From Myxococcus virescens (lineage in GTDB: Bacteria; Myxococcota; Myxococcia; Myxococcales; Myxococcaceae): 64,000 bases of DNA. Positions 16,427 to 24,888 of the stretch are shown one piece after another (the first letter of the stretch is position 1; each line of letters opens with the position of its first letter). Under the pieces are notes generated by a model. That model had not been told where the DNA came from. It searched no databases and worked only from the letters and a program-made list of their open reading frames with translations. The DNA is taken from positions 992,001-1,056,000 of the forward strand of contig NZ_FNAJ01000001.1 of assembly GCF_900101905.1 (NCBI RefSeq), read 5' to 3'. The position numbers were made by a program, and so were the translations under genes.

Positions 16427-17248
16427 GTGCGCCAGGGTCGCCGCTCCTTGCCAGCGCCCAAGCCCCAATCCCGCCTGCCCCAGGATGCGCTTCCCGCGCG
16501 CCTGGAATCGCTCCTGGAAGCCTTGACCGACCGGCACCTCGCGGACCGGATGGAGCGCGTGCACCGCGCGGCGACGGTGGCCATCGACCGGCTGGGGCAC
16601 CTGAGCATCGCGAAGTACGAGCCCACGTCGGTGGAAGCGGACGGCGGCGCGGACCTGTCGCTGTGGGAGACGATGGCGCCCGCCATTGGCGACACGCTGG
16701 TGGGCGTCAACCAGCTCGTCAGCGTCGTCCACCAGGAGTTCCCGCCCCCCTCACGCCCGGCCGGGCTCGGCGACGGTGGCTGGGCCCCGCCGCCGGCCAG
16801 CTCGGATGAGCGGCTGGCGCAGGAGGTGGAGGCGGTGCTGCACGCCATCGCGGACCGGCTGGCCCGGCGTGTGGCGGGGCTGGGACAGCAGATGTGCCGC
16901 CCGGAGGTGGTGACCGACCGCTGGACGCTGATGGCCGAGCTGCAGGCCTTCCGCGCCGACTTCCGCGTGCGCATCGGCGACCTCGTGTATCTCACCGCCT
17001 CGGCCTTCGCCGACGTGCGCCGCGAAGAGGTGGTCCCCGGCTACGCCCACCAGGTGGGCTCACGGGGCGCGGAGCGCGTGCTGGCGGAGGCGGTGGAGGC
17101 GGCGGGCGCGCGCCAGGGTCGCTCGGCGCCCTTCGACGCCTTCCTGCGCAAGGCGAGGCAGGAGGCGGGCGACGGGCTGGAGGAGGCAGGGGCGCGGGAG
17201 CTGCTCGGCCGGTTCCGGGAGCGGCTCGCGGCCCTGCCCTTCCGTTGA
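16427..17248 (+). CDS. conserved hypothetical helical protein
   Basis: 273 residues from a GTG at 16427; downstream starts are possible. The protein appears soluble and mostly helical with heptad-like stretches (LESLLEALTDRHLADRMERVHRAA; LAQEVEAVLHAIADRLARR), a Pro-rich break near residues 105-125, and no signal peptide or membrane segment. G/C at third codon positions is strong throughout, which supports real coding. It is divergent from the macroglobulin-like operon and converges on the small gene at 17256-17549, with only seven bases between the stops. I do not recognise the family. Confidence 0.7.
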   Translation: MRQGRRSLPAPKPQSRLPQDALPARLESLLEALTDRHLADRMERVHRAATVAIDRLGHLSIAKYEPTSVEADGGADLSLWETMAPAIGDTLVGVNQLVSVVHQEFPPPSRPAGLGDGGWAPPPASSDERLAQEVEAVLHAIADRLARRVAGLGQQMCRPEVVTDRWTLMAELQAFRADFRVRIGDLVYLTASAFADVRREEVVPGYAHQVGSRGAERVLAEAVEAAGARQGRSAPFDAFLRKARQEAGDGLEEAGARELLGRFRERLAALPFR

Positions 17249-17255
17249 AGCGGGA

Positions 17256-17549
17256 TTACGGCCTGGTGCCTTCGGCCTTCGCGCCCTCGGGCAGCGCGGG
17301 CGACTCGGGCTTCGGCGGGAGGATGCGCAGCTCGTCGTAGCGCGCGGCCAGCGTCTCCGGCGTCATCTCCTCCTGCCACTGCTTGGGGTTGGTGTTCCAG
17401 CCGAAGTCGGCTGGCACCTTGCCGCCGCCCTGGCTGGCGTAGCCAATCATGTCCGGGAACTGCTTGGACCAACGGCCCGCGGGGTCCGGCTCCTTGGTGA
17501 TGAGCTGGCGGTTGGGACGGTGAAGGAAGGGCTTGGGTGCGTCACTCAT
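17256..17549 (-). CDS. small hypothetical protein
   Basis: 97 residues, Pro- and Trp-rich and hydrophilic (RWSKQFPDMIGYASQGGGK, DFGWNTNPKQWQEEM), with no membrane segment. The even composition and high third-position G/C support coding. It converges with the gene ending at 17248. No family recognised. Confidence 0.6.
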   Translation of the reverse strand: MSDAPKPFLHRPNRQLITKEPDPAGRWSKQFPDMIGYASQGGGKVPADFGWNTNPKQWQEEMTPETLAARYDELRILPPKPESPALPEGAKAEGTRP

Positions 17550-17603
17550 GGCCCGTAGCCTCTCCGAAAGCAGCCCGCGAGGGTAGAGGGAAGACGCGGA
17601 GCC

Positions 17604-17834
17604 TCAGGCCGCCCGGCGGGTCCGCTTGCGGCGCCCGGTGCTCACCGGCGGCAGCACGCGGGGGCCCATCTCGAACACCGCGGCGAAGAAGCGGGCCTGG
17701 GCCTCGCTGCCATACCGGTATCGGCGCACCGCCCCGGCCCACGTCTCCACCTCCACACCCCAGCCTCGCCGGTCATGGAGGAGCTCCACCCGCAGCACCC
17801 CACCCATGCCACCATCCTCACCCTGTGCATCCAT
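17604..17834 (-). CDS. small hypothetical protein, basic C-terminus
   Basis: 76 residues from the ATG at 17834; the frame stays open upstream to 18167 but that part overlaps non-coding-looking sequence and is left out. The core reads like a short beta-rich fold (GVLRVELLHDRRGWGVEVE, GSEAQARFFAAVFEMGP) and the tail is strongly basic (GRRKRTRRAA), hinting at nucleic-acid contact. Function unknown. Moderate confidence because of its size. Confidence 0.45.
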   Translation of the reverse strand: MDAQGEDGGMGGVLRVELLHDRRGWGVEVETWAGAVRRYRYGSEAQARFFAAVFEMGPRVLPPVSTGRRKRTRRAA

Positions 17835-18032
17835 GCCCCGGGCCCTTGAAATCCCCGTGCCAGGGCGCACACGCGACATCACCGGGTTGCGGTGTCGGCC
17901 ATCCACCAAAGCGCGGCGGGCCCGTAAGGAATGCAGGAGGGCTCGGCTGCCCGCCTGCCCGCAGGGCCATGCCCGACCGGGGGACACCTCAGGTCGCCTT
18001 GTGCCCCGCGATTCCTGCGTTAACTCAGAAGC

Positions 18033-18242
18033 ATGACTCAATTCGAGAGCAACACCGGCGAGCGGTTCGCCGAATTCGTCCTCCCCGACGGCTGCGTGCT
18101 CTGCGGTGGAGAGGTGACTGTGCGTGCCTCTCAGGCGGGTGCGCACAGCTATTGCCCGCGGTGCCACTGGCTGTCCAAGCCCAGCATGCGCGTGCGCGAC
18201 AACGGCGTGGAGCTGTCCTTCGCCACCACCGTGCTCGCCTGA
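18033..18242 (+). CDS. small zinc-ribbon-like protein
   Basis: 69 residues with two CxxC knuckles (CVLC at about 21-24 and CPRC at about 41-44), spaced as in a zinc ribbon. There is no signal peptide. The start ATG at 18033 gives MTQFESNTGERFAEFVLPDG. It is convergent with the secreted protein at 18255-18851, with only 12 bases between the stops. Probably a small metal-binding or nucleic-acid-contacting protein; no named family recognised. Confidence 0.65.
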   Translation: MTQFESNTGERFAEFVLPDGCVLCGGEVTVRASQAGAHSYCPRCHWLSKPSMRVRDNGVELSFATTVLA

Positions 18243-18254
18243 GCACGCGCCGCC

Positions 18255-18851
18255 TCACGGCGGCAACATCGTCTCCGACAGCAACAGCGCCAGCAGGGCC
18301 GCCCTCTCGCCCTGCCCGAGGCGCAGCACTTCCTCGGGCAGGGACAGGGAGACGGGCCCCGGCTGGAGCGTCGTCCCAGGCTGGCAGGTGCGCCAGCCCG
18401 AATACCCTTCTCCCGTCACGGACAGCGTGTAGTTGCATCCGCCCATGGCGCCAGCGATGGCGAAGGGCGCGATGACGAGGCTCGACGGCTGGCTGGCGAA
18501 GTTTCCCTCCAGGCGCAGGCCCGGCTCTGGCGTCCTTTCGAGGACGCGGAGGTTGACGGTGCCCTCCCCCACGCGTCCGAGCAGGTTTCCGTGGGCCCAG
18601 CCGACATCCACGTCACTGCCACGCACCTGTCCCACCAGCGCGGCGCCGCGCTGACGCAGCTCCACGCCGGGCCCCCGCACGACACCGCCCTCCTCCAGGG
18701 ACAGCGCCACCGACTGCGAGCCCGCTTCGAGCCGCAGCGGCCCTCCCTGTCCGGTGACGGCGACCTGTGCCCGCGAGGAGGGCGCGAGCGCCAGACACAA
18801 CGCGCCCAGGATTCCGATGACACCTCGTGTCCCTGTTTCGCTCCGCGACAC
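18255..18851 (-). CDS. secreted hypothetical protein
   Basis: 198 residues starting at a GTG (18851), with AGG about six bases upstream. Residues about 8-28 (TRGVIGILGALCLALAPSS) form a Sec signal peptide cut after SRAQ. The mature part is a regular beta-rich protein (LRLEAGSQSVALSLEEGGVV, VELRQRGAALVGQVRGSDVD) with one cysteine pair (GGCNYTL, WRTCQPG) that could form a disulfide. No catalytic motif seen; family not recognised. Confidence 0.65.
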   Translation of the reverse strand: MSRSETGTRGVIGILGALCLALAPSSRAQVAVTGQGGPLRLEAGSQSVALSLEEGGVVRGPGVELRQRGAALVGQVRGSDVDVGWAHGNLLGRVGEGTVNLRVLERTPEPGLRLEGNFASQPSSLVIAPFAIAGAMGGCNYTLSVTGEGYSGWRTCQPGTTLQPGPVSLSLPEEVLRLGQGERAALLALLLSETMLPP

Positions 18852-18981
18852 ATGACACCTGCTTTCGGCGGGTCCTCTGCCCGAAGGTGAGGCTCCGCCG
18901 AAGCCGTGGCAGGGGCCGTGGACCTGGCGCGCTCACGCCGGGACTCGAAAGGTCCCGGGAAGCGAGCGCGAGGTCCGTGGC

Positions 18982-19836
18982 TCAGTGGCCGCCGTACGTA
19001 CCGCTCGCGGCGGGCACCACTTCGGGCTCGCACTCGCGCCTGCGCTCGAACTCATCCCAGGCGCGGCCGTCCTCGTAGCCCCACTCGTCGACGTCCACCT
19101 GGTAGCTGACCTGCGACAGCAGCCGGCCCCGGCACAGCTGCGAGTCCCAGTTGCCCTCCGCCAGCGAGCTGTTGGCGCGGGAGAGCAGCTCGCGCATCAC
19201 CCACTCCGGGACGATTTCGCGGTCCGCGGGGTACGCGAAGCGGAAGAACATCAGGTGCGCGAGCAGCACCTCCCAGTACCGGTCGAAGCGCGCCAGCAGC
19301 CGCGGCCAGTCGAACGTGCGCCCCGTCTTCAGGAGCAGGTGCGTGAGTTCGTGCCCGTCGAAGCGCTCCCGCTCCAGGACGAAGGCCTTGCTCCAATAGA
19401 TTTCCTCCGCCGGAGGCACGTTGCACGCGCAGTTCAGCAGCCGGGCGCGGACCGCGTGCTCGAACCAGCCATCGTCGACGACGGTGATGCCGTTGCCGGA
19501 CGCGAAGATGAGGTCCACGAGGAAGTCGTCCCAGAAGGCCTTGTGCAGCCAGCCGTGGACGTTGCGCTGCGTGCTCCAGCCATGGCGCGCGAGCACTTCC
19601 AATGCGCGGTCCGCGTCGTCCTTGCGGATGAACAGGTCCAGGTCCTTCGTGTCGCGATAGATGCCCGTGTAGTGAGCGAACGCGTAGGCGCCGCCGACGA
19701 GGAATGGGATTCGCGCGTCAGACAACAATTGGATGGCATAGGCCCGTGCGCCCAGCTCGGCGACCGGCCGCCGAACCTCCATCCGCCGTGGGTCTCCCCC
19801 GGGCGCGCCCGAGGCCTTCGGTGGTTGCTCAGCCAT
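18982..19836 (-). CDS. nucleotidyltransferase-fold family protein
   Basis: 284 residues. Residues about 42-68 carry the Pol-beta-type nucleotidyltransferase signature: GG in FLVGGAYAFAHYTG followed by the acidic DLDLF, the two metal-binding aspartates. The rest includes VDLIFASGNGITVVDD and a helical C-terminal half with acidic residues near the end. There is no adjacent HEPN or antitoxin gene, so a minimal-nucleotidyltransferase toxin pair is not supported. It could modify a small molecule or another macromolecule; the substrate is unknown. It is flanked by a secreted protein (minus) and an AEC transporter (minus). Confidence 0.75.
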   Translation of the reverse strand: MAEQPPKASGAPGGDPRRMEVRRPVAELGARAYAIQLLSDARIPFLVGGAYAFAHYTGIYRDTKDLDLFIRKDDADRALEVLARHGWSTQRNVHGWLHKAFWDDFLVDLIFASGNGITVVDDGWFEHAVRARLLNCACNVPPAEEIYWSKAFVLERERFDGHELTHLLLKTGRTFDWPRLLARFDRYWEVLLAHLMFFRFAYPADREIVPEWVMRELLSRANSSLAEGNWDSQLCRGRLLSQVSYQVDVDEWGYEDGRAWDEFERRRECEPEVVPAASGTYGGH

Positions 19837-19913
19837 GCGCCAAAAATAGGAGCGCGATGCCGGGATGACAGCAGTCCGGCCGCGTGGCAGGCCGCAGGGC
19901 AGCCGGGCATGCG

Positions 19914-20819
19914 TCAGCGCGCCAGCATCAACATCAGCGGCGCCGTCGCGAAGGACAGCGGAACGCCCACTCCCACCATCAACACCGCCAGGTCCGGGTC
20001 CAGGTCATGCTCGGCCGCGAGGATGGCCGCGCTCACCATGGGGCCCATGGCCGACTGCAGCAGCGTGGCCTGCACCACCGTGGGCGCCAGTCCTGGCAAG
20101 GCCAGCAGGCCCGCGGCCGTCAGCGCCGGCACCAGCAGCAGCTTGTACGACAGCCCCAGGGCCACCGCGGGCAGCCGGGGCCGGATGCCCGACAGGCGCA
20201 GTTGCAGGCCAACGGCGAACAGCGCCAGCGGCGTCAGCAGCGCGCCCAGCCGCTCCAGCACGCCGTCCAGCCAGACGGGATAGGCCCAGGGCCGCGTCAC
20301 CAACGCCACCACCAGCGCCAGGAACGCGGGGAAGGTGGCCACCTTGCGCGCGAGTTGGCGCAGGGACAGCGGCGTGTCCGCGCCCGCCCGGGCCGCCGCC
20401 ACCGTGGCCAGCGAGGACAGCACCAGGAAGGAGCCGAGCTGATCCACAACCACCGCCACCGGCAGGCCCCTGGCACCCAGCAGCGCCTCCGCCATGGGCA
20501 GCCCCACGAAGGCGGTGTTGCCCAGCCCCGCCGTCAGCACCAACGCCATGATGGACGGCTTCGACAGCCCCATCCGGGGCCCCAGCAGCCGGAAGAACGG
20601 CCCCGCGCCCAGGTAGTAGAGCCACGGCACCGAGGCGGCGACCAGGAGCTCCGGCACGAACACCAACTGGTGCATGGCCCGCAGCACCAGCGCGGGCAGC
20701 GCCACGTACAGCACGAAGGTGTTGAACGCCCCGGCGGAGCCCTCCGGGAACTTCCCACTGTGCCGGGCCAGGACGCCCAGCACCATACACGCCCCCAACA
20801 GCCCGATGACGTTCCCCAT
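19914..20819 (-). CDS. AEC family transporter (auxin efflux carrier-like permease)
   Basis: 301 residues with about ten hydrophobic segments arranged as two groups of five, typical of AEC/PIN-like permeases. The first reads NVIGLLGACMVLGVLA, and later segments include ALVLTAGLGNTAFVGLPMAE, whose GNTAFVGLP motif is conserved in the family. The last helices (AAILAAEHDLDPDLAVLMVG, then LMLMLAR) match the usual C-terminus. It should move an organic acid or similar anion across the inner membrane; the substrate is not predictable. No regulator or enzyme lies next to it. Confidence 0.9.
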   Translation of the reverse strand: MGNVIGLLGACMVLGVLARHSGKFPEGSAGAFNTFVLYVALPALVLRAMHQLVFVPELLVAASVPWLYYLGAGPFFRLLGPRMGLSKPSIMALVLTAGLGNTAFVGLPMAEALLGARGLPVAVVVDQLGSFLVLSSLATVAAARAGADTPLSLRQLARKVATFPAFLALVVALVTRPWAYPVWLDGVLERLGALLTPLALFAVGLQLRLSGIRPRLPAVALGLSYKLLLVPALTAAGLLALPGLAPTVVQATLLQSAMGPMVSAAILAAEHDLDPDLAVLMVGVGVPLSFATAPLMLMLAR

Positions 20820-20867
20820 GGCGGGCGCAGCGTCTCAGCCCGCCGCGTCGGACTCCAGCGACATGCG

Positions 20868-20910
20868 GAAAAAGAAACGGGCGGCCTTCCCGTGGGGGAA
20901 GACCGCCCGT
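20868..20910 (-). terminator. intrinsic terminator of the M57 metalloprotease gene
   Basis: A long stem lies 26 bp past the stop at 20936: left arm 20877-20891 and right arm 20895-20910, pairing ACGGGCGG with CCGCCCGT and CTTCCC with GGGAAG around one mismatch, with a tight loop. Read in the direction of transcription, the stem is followed by TTTCTTTTT (20868-20876 on the minus strand). Stem plus U-tract is the classic intrinsic terminator form, so confidence is high. Confidence 0.85.
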
Positions 20911-20935
20911 CGTTCACTTCACGCCGAAGCCTGGA

Positions 20936-22417
20936 CTACGGCTTGGTGTAGTTGATGGCCAGGTTGAACGTACCGGACGTGTAGCCACGCACCATGATGT
21001 ACGCGGTGGTCTGGCCCGCGGGCACGGCGATGTCGCACGTCTCGGAAGCGCCGCTGAGGTACGGACGGCAGTTGTACGCGCTCGTGGTGGGGGCCGCGCC
21101 AAAGCGGACGTAGAGGTCCGGGTCACCCGAGCCCGTCATCACGACCTTGAAGTTGGTGCCGGCCTTCACGCTGAAGGGGCCGTAGTTCTGGCTGCCACCC
21201 GAGGTCACGGAGCCAGAGCGCGTCTCGCTCGTGGGCGTGCCGCTACCACCGCCCAGGGGCGCGAGGTAGTTGATGGTCAGGCTGAAGCTGGCGGCCGAGT
21301 AGCCACGCACCATGATGTACGCGCTGGTCACGCCTTCCGGAACCTCGAGCTCGCAGGTCTCGTTGGCGCCGGCGAGGTACGGACGGCAGGTGTACGCGGT
21401 CGTGGTGGGCGCCGCGCCAAAGCGGACGTAGAGGTCCGGGTCACCCGAGCCCGTCCCCGTCATCACGACCTTGAAGGTCGAGCGGGGAACGACGGTGAAG
21501 GGACCGTAGTGGACGTTCGCGTTCGCACCGACCGAGCCCGTGCGGGTCTCCGTGGTGGGCACACCTTCCGGGGGCGGCGGGGGCGGCGGGGGCGGCTCAC
21601 CGTTCGGCGTGCCGTAGAGCGCCTGGATGCCCTGGATGTCCTTCGCGGTCAGCACCAGGTCGCCGTTCTGGGTGCCGTTGCACTGCGGGTAGTGCATGAC
21701 GGAGGAGCCGTCGTAGGTGGTCAGCGCACGCCAGTTGCTGTCCTCGAAGCACGCGCCGGACTCGGGGCGGGTGTGCTCGTGACGGAAGCCGAGCACGTGG
21801 CCCAGCTCGTGGCGGGTGATGCCCTCCAGCGTCCAGACGCCCAGGGGCTGGAAGGAGCTGGGGTCGAACACGACGTTGCGCTGGGCGCGCGCGTCGCCCG
21901 GGAAGAACGCGCGCGCCAGGTACTGGCCACCCGCGTTGATGGGGCTCACGTCGAACAGCACGTTGTTGTTGCTGGCGTTGCAGTTGGTGTCCTGCGCGCT
22001 CACGTGAACGAACTTCACGTAGCCAGCGGCTTCCCACGTCGCCGTCGCCGAGGCCATCGCCTGGACCATGCGGTTGTAGTTGCTACCGAAGGTGGTGCTC
22101 ACGCAGTAGGTGAGGTTCAGCTTCTGCGTGTCGCTCCACTTCGCGTCCGCCCCGCCCACGCGGTGGACGATGAGCTGCCCGTTCTTGACGTTGTTGTCGT
22201 AGAACTCGCGCAGGTGCTTCTCGGTCGCGAACGGCGTATCACCGTCCGCGATGAAGATGCCCGTCTCCGGCTCCTGATACACCTGGGAGAGGAACTCCTC
22301 CCACGACATCCCCTGACCGAGCGTCTCCTCGGAGGCGGGGGTGGTGCCATCGCTACCGCCGCAACCGGCGAGCAGCGCCAGGCCCGTGAGGGCGCCGACG
22401 AACTTGGACTGTGACAT
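20936..22417 (-). CDS. secreted M57-type (dual-action HEIGH) metalloprotease lipoprotein with two PPC domains
   Basis: About 493 residues from the ATG at 22417, preferred over the ATG at 22423 because AAGGA then sits at normal spacing. The lipobox LLAGC places the lipid cysteine at 19. The catalytic domain (about 35-265) has HELGHVLGFRH with zinc ligands His203, His207 and His213, catalytic Glu204, and a Met-turn (SVMHYP). A nine-proline linker leads to two near-identical pre-peptidase C-terminal domains (about 280-383 and 385-490), which in this family aid secretion and are often removed. A candidate sigma-54 promoter lies upstream and an intrinsic terminator downstream, making this a single-gene unit. 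Substrate unknown; predation or matrix turnover is possible. Confidence 0.92.
   Translation of the reverse strand: MSQSKFVGALTGLALLAGCGGSDGTTPASEETLGQGMSWEEFLSQVYQEPETGIFIADGDTPFATEKHLREFYDNNVKNGQLIVHRVGGADAKWSDTQKLNLTYCVSTTFGSNYNRMVQAMASATATWEAAGYVKFVHVSAQDTNCNASNNNVLFDVSPINAGGQYLARAFFPGDARAQRNVVFDPSSFQPLGVWTLEGITRHELGHVLGFRHEHTRPESGACFEDSNWRALTTYDGSSVMHYPQCNGTQNGDLVLTAKDIQGIQALYGTPNGEPPPPPPPPPEGVPTTETRTGSVGANANVHYGPFTVVPRSTFKVVMTGTGSGDPDLYVRFGAAPTTTAYTCRPYLAGANETCELEVPEGVTSAYIMVRGYSAASFSLTINYLAPLGGGSGTPTSETRSGSVTSGGSQNYGPFSVKAGTNFKVVMTGSGDPDLYVRFGAAPTTSAYNCRPYLSGASETCDIAVPAGQTTAYIMVRGYTSGTFNLAINYTKP
20940..21550. repeat. tandem duplicated PPC-domain coding units
   Basis: The two C-terminal PPC domains of the metalloprotease are encoded by adjoining units, about 20940-21235 and 21257-21550. 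Their proteins share long identical or near-identical runs: DPDLYVRFGAAPTT, CRPYL, AYIMVRGY. The DNA is also very alike over stretches such as 21000-21120 and 21310-21435. This points to a fairly recent tandem duplication or gene conversion. Confidence 0.75.
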
Positions 22418-22423
22418 GGACAT

Positions 22424-22720
22424 CCTTGTTGGGATGAGTGGTTCGCAGCCGATTAAGCAGCCGCCATGCCAGCATCCAAGCCATCGCCGTCATTCAGGAT
22501 TTCTGATGGCTCCCTGTTCAACGAGGTGTACCGGGACTCCAAGACCCCTCGGCCATTCGTAAATAGGCTTTACGCTTCGGCCTGAAACGACAGTGCTTCT
22601 AAGGGTTTGCCCATAGAAGAATGGCCGACTGAAATTCAGACAGACCGTCCTGAAACAAGACACCCTTCGCCGGCGGTCCACATTCTCTTGTCCCAAAAAA
22701 AGACGATGCCAGCGGAAGCC
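22424..22720. other. 297-bp AT-richer intergenic region
   Basis: This gap lies between two minus-strand genes and is visibly less G+C rich than its surroundings. It holds the sigma-54-like element listed separately near its left end and a run of seven adenines near 22695, just past the stop of the TPR lipoprotein gene. On the minus strand that run is a U-tract, but I could not find a convincing stem before it. No small open reading frame looks convincing. Confidence 0.5.
22456..22471 (-). promoter_or_regulatory. candidate sigma-54 (-24/-12) promoter of the metalloprotease gene
   Basis: On the minus strand the sequence is TGGCATGGCGGCTGCT, matching 11 of the 13 defined positions of the sigma-54 consensus TGGCACGrNNNTTGCw, with the invariant GG and GC at exact spacing. 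The transcription start would fall near 22445, about 22-28 bases before the start codon. This geometry is good. Sigma-54 promoters need an enhancer-binding activator; none is encoded nearby. Confidence 0.6.
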
Positions 22721-24535
22721 CTACAGCCCCACCAGGCTCTCCGGACGCTTCAGGCCGCGCGCGCGGCCCAGCGGCTGGAGGATGTCCTGCGGCGGCGCGT
22801 CCGCGGTGAGCAAGAGCGCGCGCACGGCGGTCTCCACCACGTCCTCGGCACCGGGGCGGACCATGCCGCGGCGGGCATCCTCCACGCGCTTGCCGCGGTA
22901 GGCGTCGAAGCGCTCCTTCACACGGCGGGCAACGTCCGACACCGCCTTGTCGCCCACCTCCACGCGCAGCTCCAATTCGTTGCGCAACTGCACCGGGTCC
23001 GCGAGCACGCCGTACCGATCGTACCCCTTGTGCGCCGTGTCCTCGTGCATCACCGCGTAGTCCTGCGTGTTGGGCGCGGGCACCTGCTGCTCCTTGATGA
23101 GGTCCCGCATCACCGCGGTGACGGAGGCCGTCACGGTGAGCCGGTGGAGCTGCACGTCGAACACGAAGTCCGAATACATGGGCTCCTCCACGGTGATGGG
23201 CTCACGGAAGGTGGCGTCGCGGTGGCGCTGCACCTGCGTGCGCTGGCCCTCGGACTTGTCCAGCGCCTCCTCCAGCGCCTTCTCCTTCTGCAGGGACGCG
23301 GCGGCCTTGGCCACCAGCAGCACCTCCTCGGCGACGCACGCCTTGTTGTCGCAGCGAGAGGGGTTGCACTCGCTGGGGAACTGCCCCGGGCCGCTGACCT
23401 CGCGCGCGGCCTCGCCGCAATCCTGCAGGGCCTCGCGGCACTGGCGGCGCTCCCGCTCGCGGCAGCGCTCCGCGGCCACGCGCACCATGGACAGCTCCGC
23501 CTGCATGCGCAGGTACTCCCGCAGCGCGGCGGCCTGCTTGCGCTCCACATCCTCCAGGGTGCGCTCGGCCTTCAGGAGCTGGGTCTCGAAGCCGCTGCGG
23601 CGCGGGTTGGGCACGGAGCGATTTCCGGCGAGGTAGCGCTGCGTGCGCTGCGACTCCTCCACCACCTGGAGCGGCAGCACCCGCTCCAGTGACAAATCCA
23701 GCGCCACGCCTTCGCGGCCCGCCGGGGCCTCCGTCACCACGCGCAGGGGCAGTTGCGTGGGCAGCATCGCCGCCAGCCGGCCGGCCGCCAGCCGCTGCGC
23801 CACGTCCGGCGCTCCGGCCCGGTCCTCCACCGGCGAGGCCACCACCAGGAAGGCCACCTCGTCGCGCAGCTTCTGGCGCACGGCCTCGGCCCGCTCCCGC
23901 GCCGCGGTGGCGCCCACGCGCTCCTGGTCCGCGCGGACGTAGGCCACCAGCGCGTTGCCCAGCTTGCCGGCCTTCTCCAGGCCCTCACCCGTGCCGAACC
24001 AGCGCCGCGCCCAGGCCACCTGCACGCCGTCCACGCCCCGCTTGGCGGCCGCGTGGTCCGGCGCCACCGACAGCACCGCGTCGAACTCCGTGCGCGCGTC
24101 CTGCAACCGCTCCGCCTTCAACGCCACGTTGCCCGCCGCCACACGCGCATCCAGGGTGGCGCCAAGCAGCTCTCGCGCCGAAGCGTTGTCCGCGTTGAGC
24201 TCCAGCGCGCGCACCAGGCGCTTCATCGCGCCATCCAGGTCCCCGGAGGCATGCACGGCGCGCGCATCCGCCAGCACCACCTCGCTCCAGGCCTGACGCA
24301 CCTTGCCCAGCTTCACCTTGACCTCGGAGGCCTCCGGGTCCGCCGCCAGCGCGCGCAGATAGGCCGCCTCCGCCTCCGCCCACTTCTGCTCCTGGCTGGC
24401 GGCGTCTCCCTCCTTCACCGCACGGGAGAAGGCGGAACAGCCGGACAGCGCGAGCACCAGGGCCAGGGCCAGGGCCCCCAACCAGGGGTGGGACGAAGAA
24501 GGAGGGGGGCGGGGGCTTCGGGCAGACGCGTTCAC
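22721..24535 (-). CDS. TPR-repeat lipoprotein with coiled-coil region
   Basis: About 604 residues from a GTG at 24535; ATGs at 24562 and 24601 are alternatives. The GTG gives a lipoprotein signal (HPWLGALALALVLALSGC). Residues about 40-190 contain TPR-like helices (AEAEAAYLRALAADPEA, DGAMKRLVRALELNADNA, ARTEFDAVLSVAPDHAAA). A mixed domain follows, then a coiled-coil stretch with many cysteines (about 360-450: RCRERERRQCREALQDCG) and a C-terminal domain. The combination suggests an envelope scaffold. No catalytic motif seen and no named family recognised. It is divergent from the roadblock gene, about 290 bp away. Confidence 0.8.
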   Translation of the reverse strand: MNASARSPRPPPSSSHPWLGALALALVLALSGCSAFSRAVKEGDAASQEQKWAEAEAAYLRALAADPEASEVKVKLGKVRQAWSEVVLADARAVHASGDLDGAMKRLVRALELNADNASARELLGATLDARVAAGNVALKAERLQDARTEFDAVLSVAPDHAAAKRGVDGVQVAWARRWFGTGEGLEKAGKLGNALVAYVRADQERVGATAARERAEAVRQKLRDEVAFLVVASPVEDRAGAPDVAQRLAAGRLAAMLPTQLPLRVVTEAPAGREGVALDLSLERVLPLQVVEESQRTQRYLAGNRSVPNPRRSGFETQLLKAERTLEDVERKQAAALREYLRMQAELSMVRVAAERCRERERRQCREALQDCGEAAREVSGPGQFPSECNPSRCDNKACVAEEVLLVAKAAASLQKEKALEEALDKSEGQRTQVQRHRDATFREPITVEEPMYSDFVFDVQLHRLTVTASVTAVMRDLIKEQQVPAPNTQDYAVMHEDTAHKGYDRYGVLADPVQLRNELELRVEVGDKAVSDVARRVKERFDAYRGKRVEDARRGMVRPGAEDVVETAVRALLLTADAPPQDILQPLGRARGLKRPESLVGL

Positions 24536-24773
24536 ACCTGCATCTTCGAGGAAAGCCCCCATCGGGTGAAGACTCCGGACGTCCTCTTGGCCGTCCCCCA
24601 TCCCGGCAAGCCCCCCTCCCCCGGAGGTCTGCCATTGCCAACCCCCCCCACGCTCCCGCCAAGAGCCCTCACCCGCCGTCGCGGCGACAATGTATGTCTG
24701 CTTTTCAACGGCCTTGAATTCTTGCGCTGCGGGCTGCTCTACCCCAGAATGAGTCTCAAACGCCCCACCCCTG

Positions 24774-24794
24774 GTAAATTCCGCCAGAATTTAC
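24774..24794. promoter_or_regulatory. perfect 8-bp dyad (operator-like)
   Basis: GTAAATTC, five bases, GAATTTAC: a perfect inverted repeat 21 bp long, AT-rich in a G+C-rich genome. It sits just upstream of a -35/-10 pair for the roadblock gene and in the divergent gap shared with the TPR lipoprotein. Size and spacing suit a dimeric helix-turn-helix repressor or activator. Confidence 0.6.
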
Positions 24795-24801
24795 AGTGCG
24801 G

Positions 24802-24829
24802 TTGCGATGATTTGCCCTGGCTGTATATA
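24802..24829 (+). promoter_or_regulatory. candidate sigma-70-type promoter of the roadblock gene
   Basis: TTGCGA at 24802-24807 and TATATA at 24824-24829, separated by 16 bases. Because the -10 overlaps the first possible ATG (24829), transcription would start after it, and the real start codon would then be the in-frame ATG at 24889. The dyad at 24774-24794 lies just upstream. Confidence 0.45.
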
Positions 24830-24888
24830 TGGACTCATTCATCGCCCTCCCGCCGCATTCCCAACCGGAGCACTCTGGACCCTCCCCC

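Noticed and set aside
18982..19836. Nucleotidyltransferase gene as part of a HEPN/MNT or AbiEii toxin-antitoxin pair
   Set aside because: No HEPN, AbiEi-like or other small partner gene is adjacent; neighbours are a secreted protein and a transporter.
22690..22720. U-tract after the TPR lipoprotein gene as an intrinsic terminator
   Set aside because: Seven Ts on the minus strand are present but I could not find a stable stem immediately before them.
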